NCBI GenBank assembly: GCA_049509915.1
Contig: JBEKZL010000026.1
Span: 1-64,000 of the forward strand
DNA length: 64,000 nt
Direction of reading: 5' to 3'
Source of the DNA: JBEKYD01 sp049509915
Lineage (GTDB): Bacteria; Acidobacteriota; Terriglobia; Bryobacterales; Bryobacteraceae
This document shows positions 52,201 to 60,854 of the stretch, in pieces. The position numbers and the translations under genes were made by a program. The notes under the pieces were generated by a model. That model worked only from the letters and a program-made list of their open reading frames with translations, had not been told where the DNA came from and did no database searches. Numbering within the stretch: position 1 is the stretch's first letter; each line of letters opens with the position of its first letter.

Positions 52201-54108
52201 GTGATCGACGCTAGTTCAGTGCGTCAGGCGGGGCGGTCGCTGGCGGACGTTCACTCCAGCGTAGGCACCTCGCAGGTATCGTTCTGGCGGCGGCTGTTCG
52301 CCTTTGCCGGGCCGGCATATCTGGTGAGCGTGGGTTACATGGACCCGGGCAATTGGGCCACCGACCTGGAGGGCGGAGCGCGTTTCGGCTACCGCTTGCT
52401 CTGGGTGCTGGTCATGTCGAACGCCATGGCCATCCTGCTGCAGACGCTCAGCGCGCGGCTCGGCATCGCTTCGGCCCGGGACTTGGCGCAGGCGTGCCGC
52501 GAAACCTATCCGCGCGGCGTCAACCTCGGGCTCTGGGTACTGTGCGAGATCGCCATCGCGGCCTGCGATCTGGCCGAAGTGCTGGGCGCGGCGATCGGGT
52601 TGAACCTCTTGTTCCACATTCCGCTCCTGGCTGGGGTATTGCTGACGGCTGCCGATACCCTGCTGCTTCTTTGGTTTCAGAGCTTCGGAATCCGCACCAT
52701 CGAAGCCTTTATCCTGGCGCTGATCACGGTCATCGCGGGCTGTTTCCTGATCGAGGTCTGGTGGGCCAGGCCGGTGGCGGCGGAAGTGCTCACCGGGTTG
52801 GTGCCGCGGCTGAACGGGCAGACCTTGTATCTGGCCATCACCATTCTGGGGGCGACGGTGATGCCGCACAACATGTACCTGCACTCGGCGCTGGTGCAGA
52901 CGCGGCGGATCGGCACCGACGATAAGGCGCGGCGGGCGGCGTGCCGCTACAACCTGATCGATTCGGTGGTGGCGCTGAACGGCGCCATGCTGGTCAATAT
53001 CGCCATCCTGGTGCTGGCGGCGGCGGTATTCTTCAAGCACGGCGTGATCGTCACCGAAATCCAGCAGGCGCACGTGTTGCTGGTGCCGCTACTCGGTACC
53101 AGCGCCGCCGGGGTAATTTTTGCCATAGCGCTGCTGTGCTCGGGGCAGTCTTCAACCCTGACCGGAACGCTGGCGGGGCAAGTGGTCATGGAAGGGTACC
53201 TGAACTTCCGCATGCGCCCGTGGCTGCGCCGCCTGCTAACGCGCACTCTAGCCATTATTCCAGCGGCGCTGACCATTTATTTTGCCGGCGGCCAGGCGAC
53301 TTTGGGACTGTTGTTGCTCAGCCAGGCGATTCTGAGCTTGCAATTGCCATTCGCGATCATCCCGTTGGTGCATTTCACCAGCGACCGCGCGCGCATGGGC
53401 CCATTGGTCAACCCGCGCTGGGTGAACATTCTAGCCTGGATCACGGCGGCGGTGATCGTGGGGTTGAACCTGCGGCTGGGGTTCCAGCAGATTGGCGACT
53501 GGCTCGACGGCGCGGGCAGGTGGCACACGTTGGTCTGGCTGGCAACCGTGCCGACCTCGGCGGCGCTGGTGCTGTTAATGGCGTGGGTGACGGCCGAGCC
53601 TTGGATCACCCGGCGGCGTCTGGGCCGCGCACCGGTCATCCTCCCGGAAACCGCCGGTGCCGAAACCGCCCCGGTTCCCACTTACGAACGGATACTGGTG
53701 CCGCTCGACCACAGCGCGCTGGACCGGCTGGCGGTGAGCCACGCGGCGGCGATGGCGCGGCAGTACGGGGCCACCCTCTACCTGTTTCACGTAGAGGAAG
53801 GCGTCACCAGCCAGATTTACGGCCGCGATGCCTCGACGGCGGAGGTGGAAGCGGGCCTCGCCTACCTGGACGGAATCGCGGCTTCCTTGCGGCACCAGGG
53901 AATTGCGGTGGAGACCGAAGTTTCGCACTCCTCTTCGCCCAAGCGGGAGATCGTGGAATACGCCCGCAAGGTGCGGCCGGACCTGGTCATCATGGGCGCG
54001 CACGGCCACGGCGGCCTGAAAGACCTGATATTCGGCGACACCATCAACCCGGTCCGCCATCACCTGGAAATCCCCATGCTGATCGTGCGGCCGGGCAAGC
54101 GGAAGTAA
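52201..54108 (+). CDS. Nramp-family metal transporter fused to a universal stress protein domain
   Basis: A 635-residue membrane protein from the GTG at 52201; an ATG/GTG further up (52156) adds unsupported sequence. Residues about 30-460 are an Nramp/MntH transporter with the helix-1 motif YMDPGNWATDLEGGARFGYR (Asp-Pro-Gly-Asn) and the helix-6 motif VMPHNMYLHSALVQ (Met-Pro-His), which coordinate Mn2+ or Fe2+. From about 490, YERILVPLDHSALDRLAVSH begins a UspA domain ending VIMGAHGHGGLKDLIFGDT, the nucleotide-binding signature with Asp in place of the usual Ser/Thr after the last Gly. The Usp domain may tune metal uptake to stress or ATP level. This arrangement is known in some bacteria but uncommon. 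Confidence 0.92.
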   Translation: MIDASSVRQAGRSLADVHSSVGTSQVSFWRRLFAFAGPAYLVSVGYMDPGNWATDLEGGARFGYRLLWVLVMSNAMAILLQTLSARLGIASARDLAQACRETYPRGVNLGLWVLCEIAIAACDLAEVLGAAIGLNLLFHIPLLAGVLLTAADTLLLLWFQSFGIRTIEAFILALITVIAGCFLIEVWWARPVAAEVLTGLVPRLNGQTLYLAITILGATVMPHNMYLHSALVQTRRIGTDDKARRAACRYNLIDSVVALNGAMLVNIAILVLAAAVFFKHGVIVTEIQQAHVLLVPLLGTSAAGVIFAIALLCSGQSSTLTGTLAGQVVMEGYLNFRMRPWLRRLLTRTLAIIPAALTIYFAGGQATLGLLLLSQAILSLQLPFAIIPLVHFTSDRARMGPLVNPRWVNILAWITAAVIVGLNLRLGFQQIGDWLDGAGRWHTLVWLATVPTSAALVLLMAWVTAEPWITRRRLGRAPVILPETAGAETAPVPTYERILVPLDHSALDRLAVSHAAAMARQYGATLYLFHVEEGVTSQIYGRDASTAEVEAGLAYLDGIAASLRHQGIAVETEVSHSSSPKREIVEYARKVRPDLVIMGAHGHGGLKDLIFGDTINPVRHHLEIPMLIVRPGKRK

Positions 54109-54125
54109 GAGGCTACGTAACAAGT

Positions 54126-54225
54126 ATGGCCGCCGATGAACACCGATAAACGCCGATAAGAAAATGATTGGAGTTCCCGGTTTCTTTGTTCTTATCCGCG
54201 TTTATCGGTGTTCATCGGCGGCCAT
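54126..54225. repeat. Dispersed palindromic repeat, copy 4, near-perfect hairpin
   Basis: The arms 54126-54160 and 54191-54225 are 35 bp each with a single mismatch and enclose a 30-nt centre. The left arm begins ATGGCCGCCGATGAACACCG. It is the best-preserved copy and sits between convergent genes, the Nramp-Usp gene and the sensor kinase. Confidence 0.9.
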
Positions 54226-54255
54226 GAATTTTGTTTTTTCAAGATTTCCGAGCGG

Positions 54256-57200
54256 TTACCCGATACTGAGTTTCACCTTTTCCGCCAGACCTGTTCCGCT
54301 GAAGGGTTTTTGGACAAATCCCGAAACCTGGTGGCCCTTGAATTGCCCCATCGTCTCGGACTCGCTGTAGCCGCTCGATACCAGAATCTTGATGTCCGGG
54401 CGAACCTTGCGCAACTCCGGAAGCGTTTCCTCGCCGCTCATGCGGGGCATGCTTAAGTCCAGCACCACCAGGGCGATATCGCCGGGGTGTCTGCGGAGCA
54501 GGTCAACCGCTGCCGGGCCGCTTTCGGCCAGCAACACGGTGTACCCGCAGCGTTCCAGGAGTTTCTTCATCATCTCGCGCACCAGTTTCTCATCGTCCAC
54601 CACCAGCACCACTCCCGATCCCCGGACGCCAGCGCCAGGGGTAGTTGCGGGCCGGTCCACGGCAATTCGCGGGGCGGCGGGAAACAGCACCGTGAAGCAA
54701 CTGCCTTTCCCTGGCGCGGTAGAGACAACGATGGCGCCATGGTGCCCACGCACGATGCCGGCAACGGCGGCAAGCCCCAACCCCCGCCCGGTGAACTTGG
54801 TGGAGAAGAACGGGTCGAAGATCCTGGCCCTGGTGGCCTCGTCCATGCCACAGCCGGTATCGCGTACTTCCAGGCAAACGTATGGTCCCGGCGGCAGGGC
54901 GGCGGCCTCCAGGTGGAGTTCCGAATAGCGGGCGTCCACGTCCTGGACACCGGTTCTGATTGCGATCAGGCCGTCGTGGCTGCCGATGGCTTCGGCCGCA
55001 TTGAGCGCCAGGTTCATGAAGACCTGCTGCACCTGGCCGCGATCGGCCTGGATTGGCGGCAGATTCTCTTCCAGGTTGAGGTGGAGGGCGATCTTCTTGG
55101 AAATGGATGTGCGGACGAGGCCGGCTATTTCGGGGATCAAGCCGGAGAGATTCAACGCCTCCACCAGGAACTTGCCCTTTCCCGCGTACGCGAGCATCTG
55201 CCTGGTCAGGTGAGCGGCCTGTTCGCCGGTCTTGACGACTGCGTCCAGCAGTTCCGCGGCGGGGTGATCGGGCGAGAGCATCTCCCGGGCCATGCTGGCG
55301 TTCCCGATTACGCCGACCAGCAAGTTATTGAAGTCGTGGGCGACGCCGCCCGCCAGCAATCCCAGGCTCTCCGCCCTTTGGGATTCCCGAAGGCGCGATT
55401 CAGCCTTCTTGCGCTCGGTGATGTCGACGAACACTCCCACTGCGCCTCGCGAACGGCCGTCTTCGCCCAGCATCGGTGCCGCATCGCCCAACAGGTTCAC
55501 TGAAGAGCCGTCGTCGAACGCCAGATCGAATTCGTAGTTGCGGACGCGCTGCCCGGTGGCCGCCGCTTTCCGCACCGGGAATTCCCCCAGCCCAGTCTCG
55601 ATTCCATCCTTCATCGGGCGGATCTTTGGCGAATCCTCGCCGGATGGCGGGGTCTTCGAGAGATTGCTGCCGGGCGGCATGCGCAGCAACTCGTAAGCCG
55701 CGCGGTTGCCGGTCATGGTGCGGCACGCGGAGTCGTGAGCCACGAAAATGGCGACCGGGGCGGCATCCATCAGCGCTTCCAGTTCCACCGCGCAGGCCCG
55801 CTCGCGGCTTTCGGTCTCGCGCAGCGAGTCCTCGGTCCGCTTGAGCGCGCCGATGTCGATGTTGACGCCCACCCAGCACGTGATCCGGCCCTGCTCGTTG
55901 CGGACTGGTACGGCACGAGCCAGAACCGGATGCCACTTTCCATCCACGCCGCGGAAGCGATGCTCCGCCTCCCAGCGCCCTTCCGTCCTCACGCACTCCT
56001 TCCACGCCGCCATGGTGCGTTCGGCATCCTCCGGGTGCAGCATCTCGCCCCACCCGAAACTGGAACACTGCTCCTGAGTGAACCCCACCAGCTTCAGAAA
56101 CGACTCGCTGGCATAGGTGGTGCCGCCATCGGGACCGCACTCCCACAAGCCGAAGTCGATCGACTCGCCAATGGCGCGGTACATTCTCTCGCTTTGCCGC
56201 AGCGCCTCTTCGGCCCGCTTGCGATCGGTCAGATCGAGGAGTGTGTAGCCGAATCGAGGGTTTCCCGTAGGCCCGGTCCCCAGGTAGCAGGCTGTCACGA
56301 GCAGCCAGCGTTCCAGGCCGTCCGCAAACCGGCGGGCGTACTCCCTCGATACGGCTTGGCCGGTGCGCCGGCTCTCTTCGAAGAGGGCGACCCACAACGG
56401 CACGTCCTCTTCCGGAGTGCCGGCTTCGGCTACGGATTTTCCCGCGACCCACTCCCGATCCACTCCGAACATCTCGGCTACGGCCGCATTGCAGGAAACG
56501 TGAAAGATCCGGCCGTCGACCATTTCTTCGATTCCCCGCATCACCCCCGGGCTATCGAAGAAACTGCGCAGAACGGCTTCGCTCTCCCGCAGCGCCTCCT
56601 CAGCCCGCTTGCGCTGGGTTATGTCCCGGCCATAAAGGTTTGCGTAAAGGTGGCCGGCGACTGGCGCGATGACGAAGGAATAGTCGCGCCCACCGACGTG
56701 AATGTCGCGTTCGGCCGGCGCGCCGTGCGCCAGGACTTCCCCGATGGCGCCGTCGAAATCGTCCGGGACCATCTGCCCAACCTGGCAGTTCCATTCGGCC
56801 AGCAGCGCGTTCGCACCGGGATTGGCATAGAGCAGGGCGCCATCTTCGCCAACGCGCAGAATAGGCGCCGGATTCTGTTCCGGGAACACGGTGCTCTCCC
56901 ACAGGGCCTCCTCGGCGCGCCTGAGTTCCTGTTCGGCCTGCTTGCGCGCGGTGATGTCCTCGCTGAAAATGATGATGCCGCCAATCTCGCCTTTTCCGGT
57001 GCGCCAGGGGTGGATTTCCCAACGAATCCAGTCCAGCTTCCCATTGGCGCGTGGGAACGGGTCCTCGTCGCATTTTTCCACCGCTCCAGCCAGGCAGCGG
57101 CGGTGTACCTCTTTCCAGTGTTCCGGTATTTCCGGAAACACGTCGTAGTGGCTGCGGCCGATGAGATCCCGTTCAGCAAGGGCGTAGTCGGCAATCCATC

Positions 57201-57708
57201 TCCGGCTGGCCGCCGTATATCGCATTTCCCGGTCGAACATGGCAATGGCAGCCGGCGCATGTTCGACGAAGAGCCGTAGCCGCTCCTCGCTTTCCCGCAA
57301 CGCCTCCTCGGTACGCTTGCGCCCGGTCCCGCTGCAATAGGCCTCGATCAGTGCCGTGACCACGTCGATCAGTACTTCCGGGGCGACCGGAGATTCCAGG
57401 TACGCTTCCGCCCCGCTTTTCAACGATTCCGCGTAACCCCGGCCCGGTTCGCCTCGGCTCGAGATGTGCAGCACCGGAATGGCGTCGGTTCGAGGGTCGG
57501 ATTTCAGCCGCTTCGAAACCGCAAAGCCGTCCATTCCCGGCAATTCAGTGGCAACAACGACGAGCGCGGGCTGTTTTTGGGGCGCCAGTTGAAGCGCTTC
57601 GGCGGCGGTCACTGCTTCGACGATTTCGAATCCCGCCTCGCGTAGGATTCGGTTGCGGGCGCCGCGGGTGGCTGCATCCCCGTCTACGGAGAGGATTGTA
57701 TAGGGCAC
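54256..57708 (-). CDS. Hybrid histidine kinase: pseudo-receiver, five PAS, kinase, receiver
   Basis: A 1150-residue cytoplasmic protein with GGAGG upstream. N-terminal receiver fold (1-120): ILSVDGDAATR is present, but the phospho-Asp is replaced (VVVATELPGMDG; Ala where LLD is expected), so it cannot be phosphorylated in the usual way. Five PAS/PAC units follow, each ending in a DITxRK(R/Q)AE-like linker. The kinase is of the HisKA_4/NtrB type: GLLAGGVAHDFNNLLVGVIG (His near 788), then NLALNAAEAIGS, DTGCGMDEATRARIFDPFFS and GRGLGLAAV. The C-terminal receiver is intact (VLVVDDEKLVREMM, VVLDLSMPRMSGEE, FVQKPFS). It has no membrane segment. The ligand sensed by the PAS domains is unknown. Confidence 0.93.
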   Translation of the reverse strand: MPYTILSVDGDAATRGARNRILREAGFEIVEAVTAAEALQLAPQKQPALVVVATELPGMDGFAVSKRLKSDPRTDAIPVLHISSRGEPGRGYAESLKSGAEAYLESPVAPEVLIDVVTALIEAYCSGTGRKRTEEALRESEERLRLFVEHAPAAIAMFDREMRYTAASRRWIADYALAERDLIGRSHYDVFPEIPEHWKEVHRRCLAGAVEKCDEDPFPRANGKLDWIRWEIHPWRTGKGEIGGIIIFSEDITARKQAEQELRRAEEALWESTVFPEQNPAPILRVGEDGALLYANPGANALLAEWNCQVGQMVPDDFDGAIGEVLAHGAPAERDIHVGGRDYSFVIAPVAGHLYANLYGRDITQRKRAEEALRESEAVLRSFFDSPGVMRGIEEMVDGRIFHVSCNAAVAEMFGVDREWVAGKSVAEAGTPEEDVPLWVALFEESRRTGQAVSREYARRFADGLERWLLVTACYLGTGPTGNPRFGYTLLDLTDRKRAEEALRQSERMYRAIGESIDFGLWECGPDGGTTYASESFLKLVGFTQEQCSSFGWGEMLHPEDAERTMAAWKECVRTEGRWEAEHRFRGVDGKWHPVLARAVPVRNEQGRITCWVGVNIDIGALKRTEDSLRETESRERACAVELEALMDAAPVAIFVAHDSACRTMTGNRAAYELLRMPPGSNLSKTPPSGEDSPKIRPMKDGIETGLGEFPVRKAAATGQRVRNYEFDLAFDDGSSVNLLGDAAPMLGEDGRSRGAVGVFVDITERKKAESRLRESQRAESLGLLAGGVAHDFNNLLVGVIGNASMAREMLSPDHPAAELLDAVVKTGEQAAHLTRQMLAYAGKGKFLVEALNLSGLIPEIAGLVRTSISKKIALHLNLEENLPPIQADRGQVQQVFMNLALNAAEAIGSHDGLIAIRTGVQDVDARYSELHLEAAALPPGPYVCLEVRDTGCGMDEATRARIFDPFFSTKFTGRGLGLAAVAGIVRGHHGAIVVSTAPGKGSCFTVLFPAAPRIAVDRPATTPGAGVRGSGVVLVVDDEKLVREMMKKLLERCGYTVLLAESGPAAVDLLRRHPGDIALVVLDLSMPRMSGEETLPELRKVRPDIKILVSSGYSESETMGQFKGHQVSGFVQKPFSGTGLAEKVKLSIG

Positions 57709-57866
57709 GACACCTCCGTCAGATGACCACGGGATCTATTGACATTCCGGGTATGGCCACCCTGGCGGTTCCTGCCCGGCGCCACCGAATCTTACAATTC
57801 TAGCTCAAGGATTACTACAAATCTCCGAGTATTAATCTCATCTCGGATAGCCCTCACCGGAAAACG

Positions 57867-57894
57867 AAAAACCGGCACTAAGTACCGGTTTTTT
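57867..57894. terminator. Bidirectional rho-independent terminator
   Basis: The arms AAAAACCGGCAC (57867-57878) and GTACCGGTTTTT (57882-57893) pair with one mismatch and carry T-runs on both strands. It separates the kinase at 54256-57708 from the remnant and kinase upstream on the minus strand. Confidence 0.85.
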
Positions 57895-57906
57895 AACCAA
57901 GATTAG

Positions 57907-58262
57907 AGAGGAAGGAGGGACGGGTGGAGAAGGGAGAGCATGGCTTATACCCGACTGCGGCGATCGGTCCACCGAGCGCGAACTGAGCCGCCCGGAAGAC
58001 TCCGTGTCCGCCGCGCACGACGGTTTTTGCATTCACCTGATACGCTATGCCGAAACGCGGCCACCACCTATCGCGTAGGGATTGCCAGCGTTGTTTTGGC
58101 CGTTGCCTGCAAACACCGCTTCGCCTTTCGGCTGAGTGCCGGTGACGTCGGCGGCCAGCGGGTTTGCCGCCGTCCGTTTCTCGTACAGGCCGGCTTCGTG
58201 CTCCTAGCGCATTCCCAGGTCCCGCGTCAGCCGCTTGGTGAGGCGAAAGTCGTGCTGCCCAC
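57907..58262 (-). pseudogene. TonB-dependent receptor (Oar-like), internal fragment
   Basis: Translated on the minus strand, one frame reads FRLTKRLTRDLGMR, stop, EHEAGLYEKRTAANPLAADV and TGTQPKGEAVFAGNGQNNAG, and another continues PRFGIAYQVNAKTVVRGGHG then VFRAAQFALGGPIAAVGY. This is the barrel region of Oar-like receptors (LGLRYEH, PRxGFAYxxNxKTVxRGGxG). An in-frame stop and a frame change show decay. It accounts for most of the gap 57709-58226, together with the terminator. Its upstream end runs into the C-terminal codons of the kinase at 58227. Confidence 0.7.
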
Positions 58263-60014
58263 CCGATCCTCGGCTGCTTCGGTTTCAGGGATCCCCGCTG
58301 AATCTGTGGCCGCGGCCGGGGTATTCGCCAGGGCGAATTGAGCGGTGAAGTGAAACGTGCTCCCTTTGTCCACTTCGCTGTCCAGCCAGATCCGTCCGCC
58401 CATCCTGTTAACCAGCCACGCCGAGATGGCCAGGCCCAAGCCCGTGCCGCCGTATTTGCGGGTGATGGATCCATCGGCTTGACGGAAGGGCTGGAAAAGG
58501 CAAGACTGTTTGTCGGCCGGAATTCCGATTCCCGTGTCCCTCACGGCGAAGTGCAGCATGGCGCCGGTTTCCCGCAAATCGTCGACGCTCACTTCCAGAT
58601 CCACCCCGCCCCGCGACGTGAACTTGACCGCGTTGCCCACCAGGTTCAGCAGTACCTGACGCAGCCGTCCGGGGTCGCCCACCAGACTGTCCGGCGTTTC
58701 GGTCTGCACCTTGGTTGAAAGCGCCAGGCACTTTCGCCGTGCCTCCGGTACGATCGTCCTGGCGGCTGTTCCCACGTTTTCGCGCAAGGAGAACGGCATG
58801 CGCTCCAGTTCGGTCCGTCCGGCTTCGATCTTCGAGTAATCCAGGATGTCGTTGATAATGGCCAGTAGCGCATGCGCGGACGTATTCACGGTCTCCAGAT
58901 ACTCCCTCTGCTCGGCATCCAGCTCGGTGTCCAGGGCCAGCTCCGTGAACCCGATAATGCCGTTCATGGGAGTGCGGATTTCGTGGCTTACGTTGGCCAG
59001 GAACTCGTTCTTGAGCTTGTTGGCAGCCTCGGCGGCAATGCGCGCGTGGCGGAGCTCCTCTTCCATGCGGCGCCGCTCGGTGATATCGACAAAAAACATC
59101 AGGCAATGCCGCACCTGCCGGATCTCCACCGATCGAACCCAAATCAGCGCGGTTCGAGGTTCTCTGGGGTTGCGGGTGAACACCACTTCTCTGCCATCGA
59201 CGCGGCCCCCGGCGTGCACTTCCTGCCGGCATTGGTCAATGGTTTCGACGTCCAGCACCGCAAATTCCCCGGTAGTCTTCCCGATAAACGCCGCCCTTTC
59301 CACCCGAAGCTGTTCTTCAAAGGCGCGATTGGCGTCGACGTAGCGGCCGTTGAGATCGAGCAGCGTGATGCCGATCGGTCCGGATTCAAAAATGGCTCGA
59401 AACGCCTCCTGGGCCGCCGCCCGTTCTTCCAGTTCCCGGCGGATTCTCAGGTGGGCTTGTTCGAGTTTCGCCGTGCGCTCAGCCACCGTGCGGTCCAGAT
59501 CCTCGATGCGGTGCGTGGCCTGTTCGGTCAGCAACCATTTCCTGCTCAGGGCGTGCGCTAATTGGATCACTTCGATGCTGTCGAAGGGTTTCTTCAGGAT
59601 CACCAGGCTGTCGGACTGCCCGAATCGCTTGTGAATATCGCGCCATGAATAGTCGGAATACGCCGTACACACCACCACCTGGAGATTGGGATCCACCTCC
59701 CAGATCCGCCCGGTCGTTTCCACTCCGTCCCATCCCGGCGGCATGCGGATATCTACGAAGGCCAGCGCATAGGGGCGGCCCTGGGCCAGTGCCTGCCGCA
59801 CTTTCTCCAGACCCTCCTGTCCCTGATAGGCCGAATCTACTTCGAACCGGATCGTTTCCATGGGAGCCGCCCCAAACAACAGGGCTTCATCCGCCTCGAG
59901 GTCGGTGGCGCCGCGCGGGCCCGGGGCCAGGATCTTGCGCAGGTCCTCGTGAATCTCCTCCAGGTCGTCGATAACCAGAATGCGACGATTTGTTTCCACA
60001 ACCGCTGAATTCAT
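58227..60014 (-). CDS. Receiver-PAS-histidine kinase
   Basis: A 595-residue protein from the ATG at 60014. Receiver: RILVIDDLEEIHEDLRKILA, a family-specific insert, ALAFVDIRMPPGWDG (phospho-Asp) and ILKKPFDSIE. Coiled coil (DRTVAERTAKLEQAHLRIRR), PAS (IFESGPIGITLLDLNGRYVD), HisKA with FLANVSHEIRTPMNGIIGFT, and ATPase with NLVGNAVKFT, DTGIGIP, YGGTGLGLAISAW and GSTFHFTAQF. The last few codons (GSTTFASPSG) are shared with the TonB-receptor remnant in another frame, so the original C-terminus, possibly with further receiver domains, may have been lost. Its ATG overlaps the stop of the kinase remnant upstream (ATGA), so the two were an operon. Confidence 0.9.
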   Translation of the reverse strand: MNSAVVETNRRILVIDDLEEIHEDLRKILAPGPRGATDLEADEALLFGAAPMETIRFEVDSAYQGQEGLEKVRQALAQGRPYALAFVDIRMPPGWDGVETTGRIWEVDPNLQVVVCTAYSDYSWRDIHKRFGQSDSLVILKKPFDSIEVIQLAHALSRKWLLTEQATHRIEDLDRTVAERTAKLEQAHLRIRRELEERAAAQEAFRAIFESGPIGITLLDLNGRYVDANRAFEEQLRVERAAFIGKTTGEFAVLDVETIDQCRQEVHAGGRVDGREVVFTRNPREPRTALIWVRSVEIRQVRHCLMFFVDITERRRMEEELRHARIAAEAANKLKNEFLANVSHEIRTPMNGIIGFTELALDTELDAEQREYLETVNTSAHALLAIINDILDYSKIEAGRTELERMPFSLRENVGTAARTIVPEARRKCLALSTKVQTETPDSLVGDPGRLRQVLLNLVGNAVKFTSRGGVDLEVSVDDLRETGAMLHFAVRDTGIGIPADKQSCLFQPFRQADGSITRKYGGTGLGLAISAWLVNRMGGRIWLDSEVDKGSTFHFTAQFALANTPAAATDSAGIPETEAAEDRVGSTTFASPSG

Positions 60015-60409
60015 GCCGCTCCTCTCCGGCTCGCCCGATCCGGCGCCGAGGGCAACTCCAGGACGAAAGTCGCGCCGCGTCCCGGTCCTTCGCTTTCGGC
60101 CCAAAGCGCCCCTCCCATCTGCTGGGCGGCTAACGCTTCGGAGTGCAACCCAAAGCCGTGCCCGTCTCTCTTGGTGGTGAGACCCATCAGCCGCTGCCGC
60201 GCTTCGGCCAGTTCGGCCCGGGCTTGTACCTTGGCGTTCACCGGGTCCTGCAATTGGCTGGTGCGAGCCACCACCCGCCTGGAATGCTCGTGGTTTGCGC
60301 CGGAATCGGCATGTTGGTCGAGGGAAAGATAAAGTTTAAGGGCTGATCCACGAGCTGATAGGCTGCTTTGAGATTGACCTGCGGCCAGTAGCACGCCAGC
60401 CGCAGGCAT
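60011..60409 (-). pseudogene. Histidine kinase remnant with internal deletion
   Basis: The open frame ends GLTTKRDGHGFGLHSEALAA, QQMGGALWAESEGPGRGATF and VLELPSAP, the C-terminal part of an ATPase domain (HGFTTKxxGHGFGLH...). Just before it, QARAELAEARQRLM matches the coiled coil that normally precedes AGMAEVATGVLHNVGN in this kinase family. The dimerisation His box and the N and G1 boxes are missing, so an internal block of perhaps 130-150 residues seems deleted in frame. Its stop overlaps the next kinase start, confirming the original operon. The 5' end is not recognisable. Confidence 0.6.
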
Positions 60410-60854
60410 TGATCGAGATTGCGCCCCGTGGACGGCGCGGACAGAATGGCGGCCGCGTCGGCGTCTTTGGGGCCGCCGCCGGCCGCGGAAAGTCCGGTCG
60501 CCGGCACGAGGCCCGCCACGGCGGAACGGCGAAGGCAGATCCGTATGGTGGAGAACAACATACCTTTCTCATCGGCCGGCCCGGTGGCGCACGATAGTGC
60601 CGAAGGTAACTTTGGAACGGGCCTGGGGGTTAACTATAGTGCCGGGCTGGGTGACTTTTCGCGAGAATGTGCGTGTTATCGAAAGTTAGGATGAGGTGAA
60701 ATTCCGCTGTTATTGCAGCAACGGCACCGACGGGTGCCGGGCGGAAGGCGCTTCCGGTGGATGGGCCTCTGGAGGATACGCCCCACGGGTCGTCGGGCGA
60801 CCGCAGCTCCGCCAAAGGCGGCGCCATGTTAGCATTTCCCGGCAGGAGGCTTCC
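60410..60854. other. Mosaic stretch without an intact gene
   Basis: Includes a minus-strand open frame (60238-60561) with a signal-like start (MLFSTIRICLRR) and unrecognised body, probably another fragment, and the leader of the VPALSxWG protein. I see no RNA gene. Confidence 0.4.

Noticed and set aside
60238..60561. Minus-strand ORF with a signal-like start
   Set aside because: It overlaps the kinase remnant frame and matches no family I know; kept only as part of the mosaic stretch.
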